Assembly (NCBI GenBank): GCA_002077045.2
Contig: KZ111141.1
Span: 2,440,620 to 2,504,619, forward strand
Length of the DNA: 64,000 bases
Direction: 5' to 3'
Source: Rachicladosporium sp. CCFEE 5018
Lineage: Eukaryota > Ascomycota > Dothideomycetes > Cladosporiales > Cladosporiaceae
Position 1 is the stretch's first letter. The number at the start of each line of letters is the position of its first letter. The notes below the pieces were generated by a model, which saw only the letters and a program-made list of their open reading frames with translations, was not told where the DNA came from and ran no database searches. A program made the position numbers and the translations under genes. Shown here piece after piece: positions 63,041-64,000 of this stretch.

Positions 63041-64000
63041 CTTGTACTTCTGATCACCACCGTCTTCGTTACAACTTGTGAAGTGAAGATGAGCTCCAAT
63101 GCACCACGTAAGAGACTGTCGCGAGGGTGGAGAGATCAGAGGGATCGGAGAGAGTGTTGTGAGTGAAGTTGGAGAGCGGATATGAATGAGGTTACGTGTC
63201 TTGGCGGGGTCGATGCATTGGCTTCAGGCAAGCAGCTGAGCACGTGAACATGCGTCAAGCTCGCGTTGAGTGATGGAGGTAGTGAGGGACTATACACATC
63301 TTCGTCAATGTAATATCACTACAGCCACTCCTGTGAATTAGCACCAGACGTCTTCGTTCCGTCTGCACTGCGCTTCCTTGCAAAGTGCCAAGACGTGTCG
63401 TTGCTATGGCCTCGATTGTGCGATCTGTGGTGCGTGTCGCAACATGATCTGATTCAGCGTCAATAGTGAAGCGTCCCTGATTCAATCAGCGTCAGATCCT
63501 ACAGGCGATTCGCCTGCCATCTCGTATGAAGGTATAATCACGTGGTGATGTTGTGGCAGGAAAGAAGAGCGGAGGTTGATGTCAGGCAGGTGGAGCCCAA
63601 GCGCCTGCATAAAGCTAGCGCGAGACTACCTCTAGCGAGGACAACAGCCTCTCGAATCTCATAACAAGACGACTCCAACCACCACCCCGACGCCCGCCCA
63701 CCGCTGCTACGACAGCTCACAGCCACTCCTTGATCAGCATATACCACTCCCTAGTGGTATCAACCTGGTACTTCCGCTCCCCGGGTCGACAATGGCTTCC
63801 TTGCTGCACCACTGAGCGCGTAGCTGTCGCGTGTTCCTGCCCCACTGAGTGCGACTTCAGACCGACTGCTCACTTCGACACATCACATATGCTATGGCAG
63901 CAGCTCTTATACTGAGTCCGATCACTCAGACAGGCATGGCAGCCAGACGACAGCCTCTGGCCAGCGTCCCCAATGCTGTCAATTCTCCATTCCGCAACAC
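63041..64000. other. Right end of window, no gene recognised
   Basis: About 960 bp upstream of the metacaspase start. A prodomain exon was looked for here and none was found. Small ORFs lack coding character. Confidence 0.4.

Noticed and set aside
1..64000. tRNA, rRNA, CRISPR arrays, transposons with terminal repeats
   Set aside because: None could be recognised by reading; a tRNAscan-type and repeat search would be needed to exclude small or decayed ones.

Overview
The window is nuclear DNA of a filamentous ascomycete. The evidence is short GT-AG introns (about 42-130 nt, many with a CTGAC/CTAAC-type branch site), a Zn2Cys6 fungal-specific regulator, a KAR5-type karyogamy protein, a type I metacaspase, a GPI-anchored wall-type protein and a PHO84-type phosphate symporter. 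The closest feel is a Dothideomycete such as a black yeast or a Mycosphaerella relative, but that is inference. Two runs of 100 N show it is a scaffold of three contigs: 1-10515, 10616-52798 and 52899-64000.

The main feature is a segment of about 11 kb present twice in the same order and orientation. Copy A is 1-10515 and copy B is about 41072-52505. Each copy carries an SDR oxidoreductase (+), three tandem paralogues of an unrecognised Gln/Ser-rich family with a shared C-terminal domain (-; called family 1 members a, b, c), a SIRT5-like sirtuin (-), an ICP55-type aminopeptidase P (+) and a KAR5 nuclear-fusion gene (-). Decay is split between the copies. The SDR is frameshifted in A and intact in B. 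Member c is intact in A and broken in B. Member b is broken in both, by different lesions. Member a is clean in B and has a disturbed intron boundary in A. Sirtuin and ICP55 are intact in both. KAR5 shows no lesion in what can be read.

Between the copies, 10.6-30.4 kb holds ordinary genes: the end of a 2OG-Fe(II) oxygenase, HBS1, a phosphate transporter, a protein with a possible STAND-type N-terminus, a small GPI protein, a TCO89-like TORC1 component, a threonine-type asparaginase, an NAD(P)-dependent reductase and a six-exon beta-carbonic anhydrase. From 31 to 39 kb lies a second unrecognised tandem family (family 2 members x, y, z), two of them interrupted. An unrelated three-exon gene with an RGG-rich tail sits on the opposite strand between x and y. 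An Arg/Gly-rich probable RNA-associated protein precedes copy B.

After copy B come mitochondrial ribosomal protein L6, an amino-acid/choline-type permease, a Zn2Cys6 transcription factor, an Rsm1/NIPA-like C3HC zinc-finger protein and a metacaspase.

The contig joins need caution. A 427-bp block in KAR5 is identical in all three contigs, and its ends coincide with contig ends. This pattern fits a collapsed repeat: contig 1 may really continue into contig 3, and the two copies may be homeologous segments rather than neighbours on one chromosome. The 720 bp repeated on both sides of the second gap is probably an assembly artefact. Removing one copy gives a single open 631-residue KAR5 reading frame.
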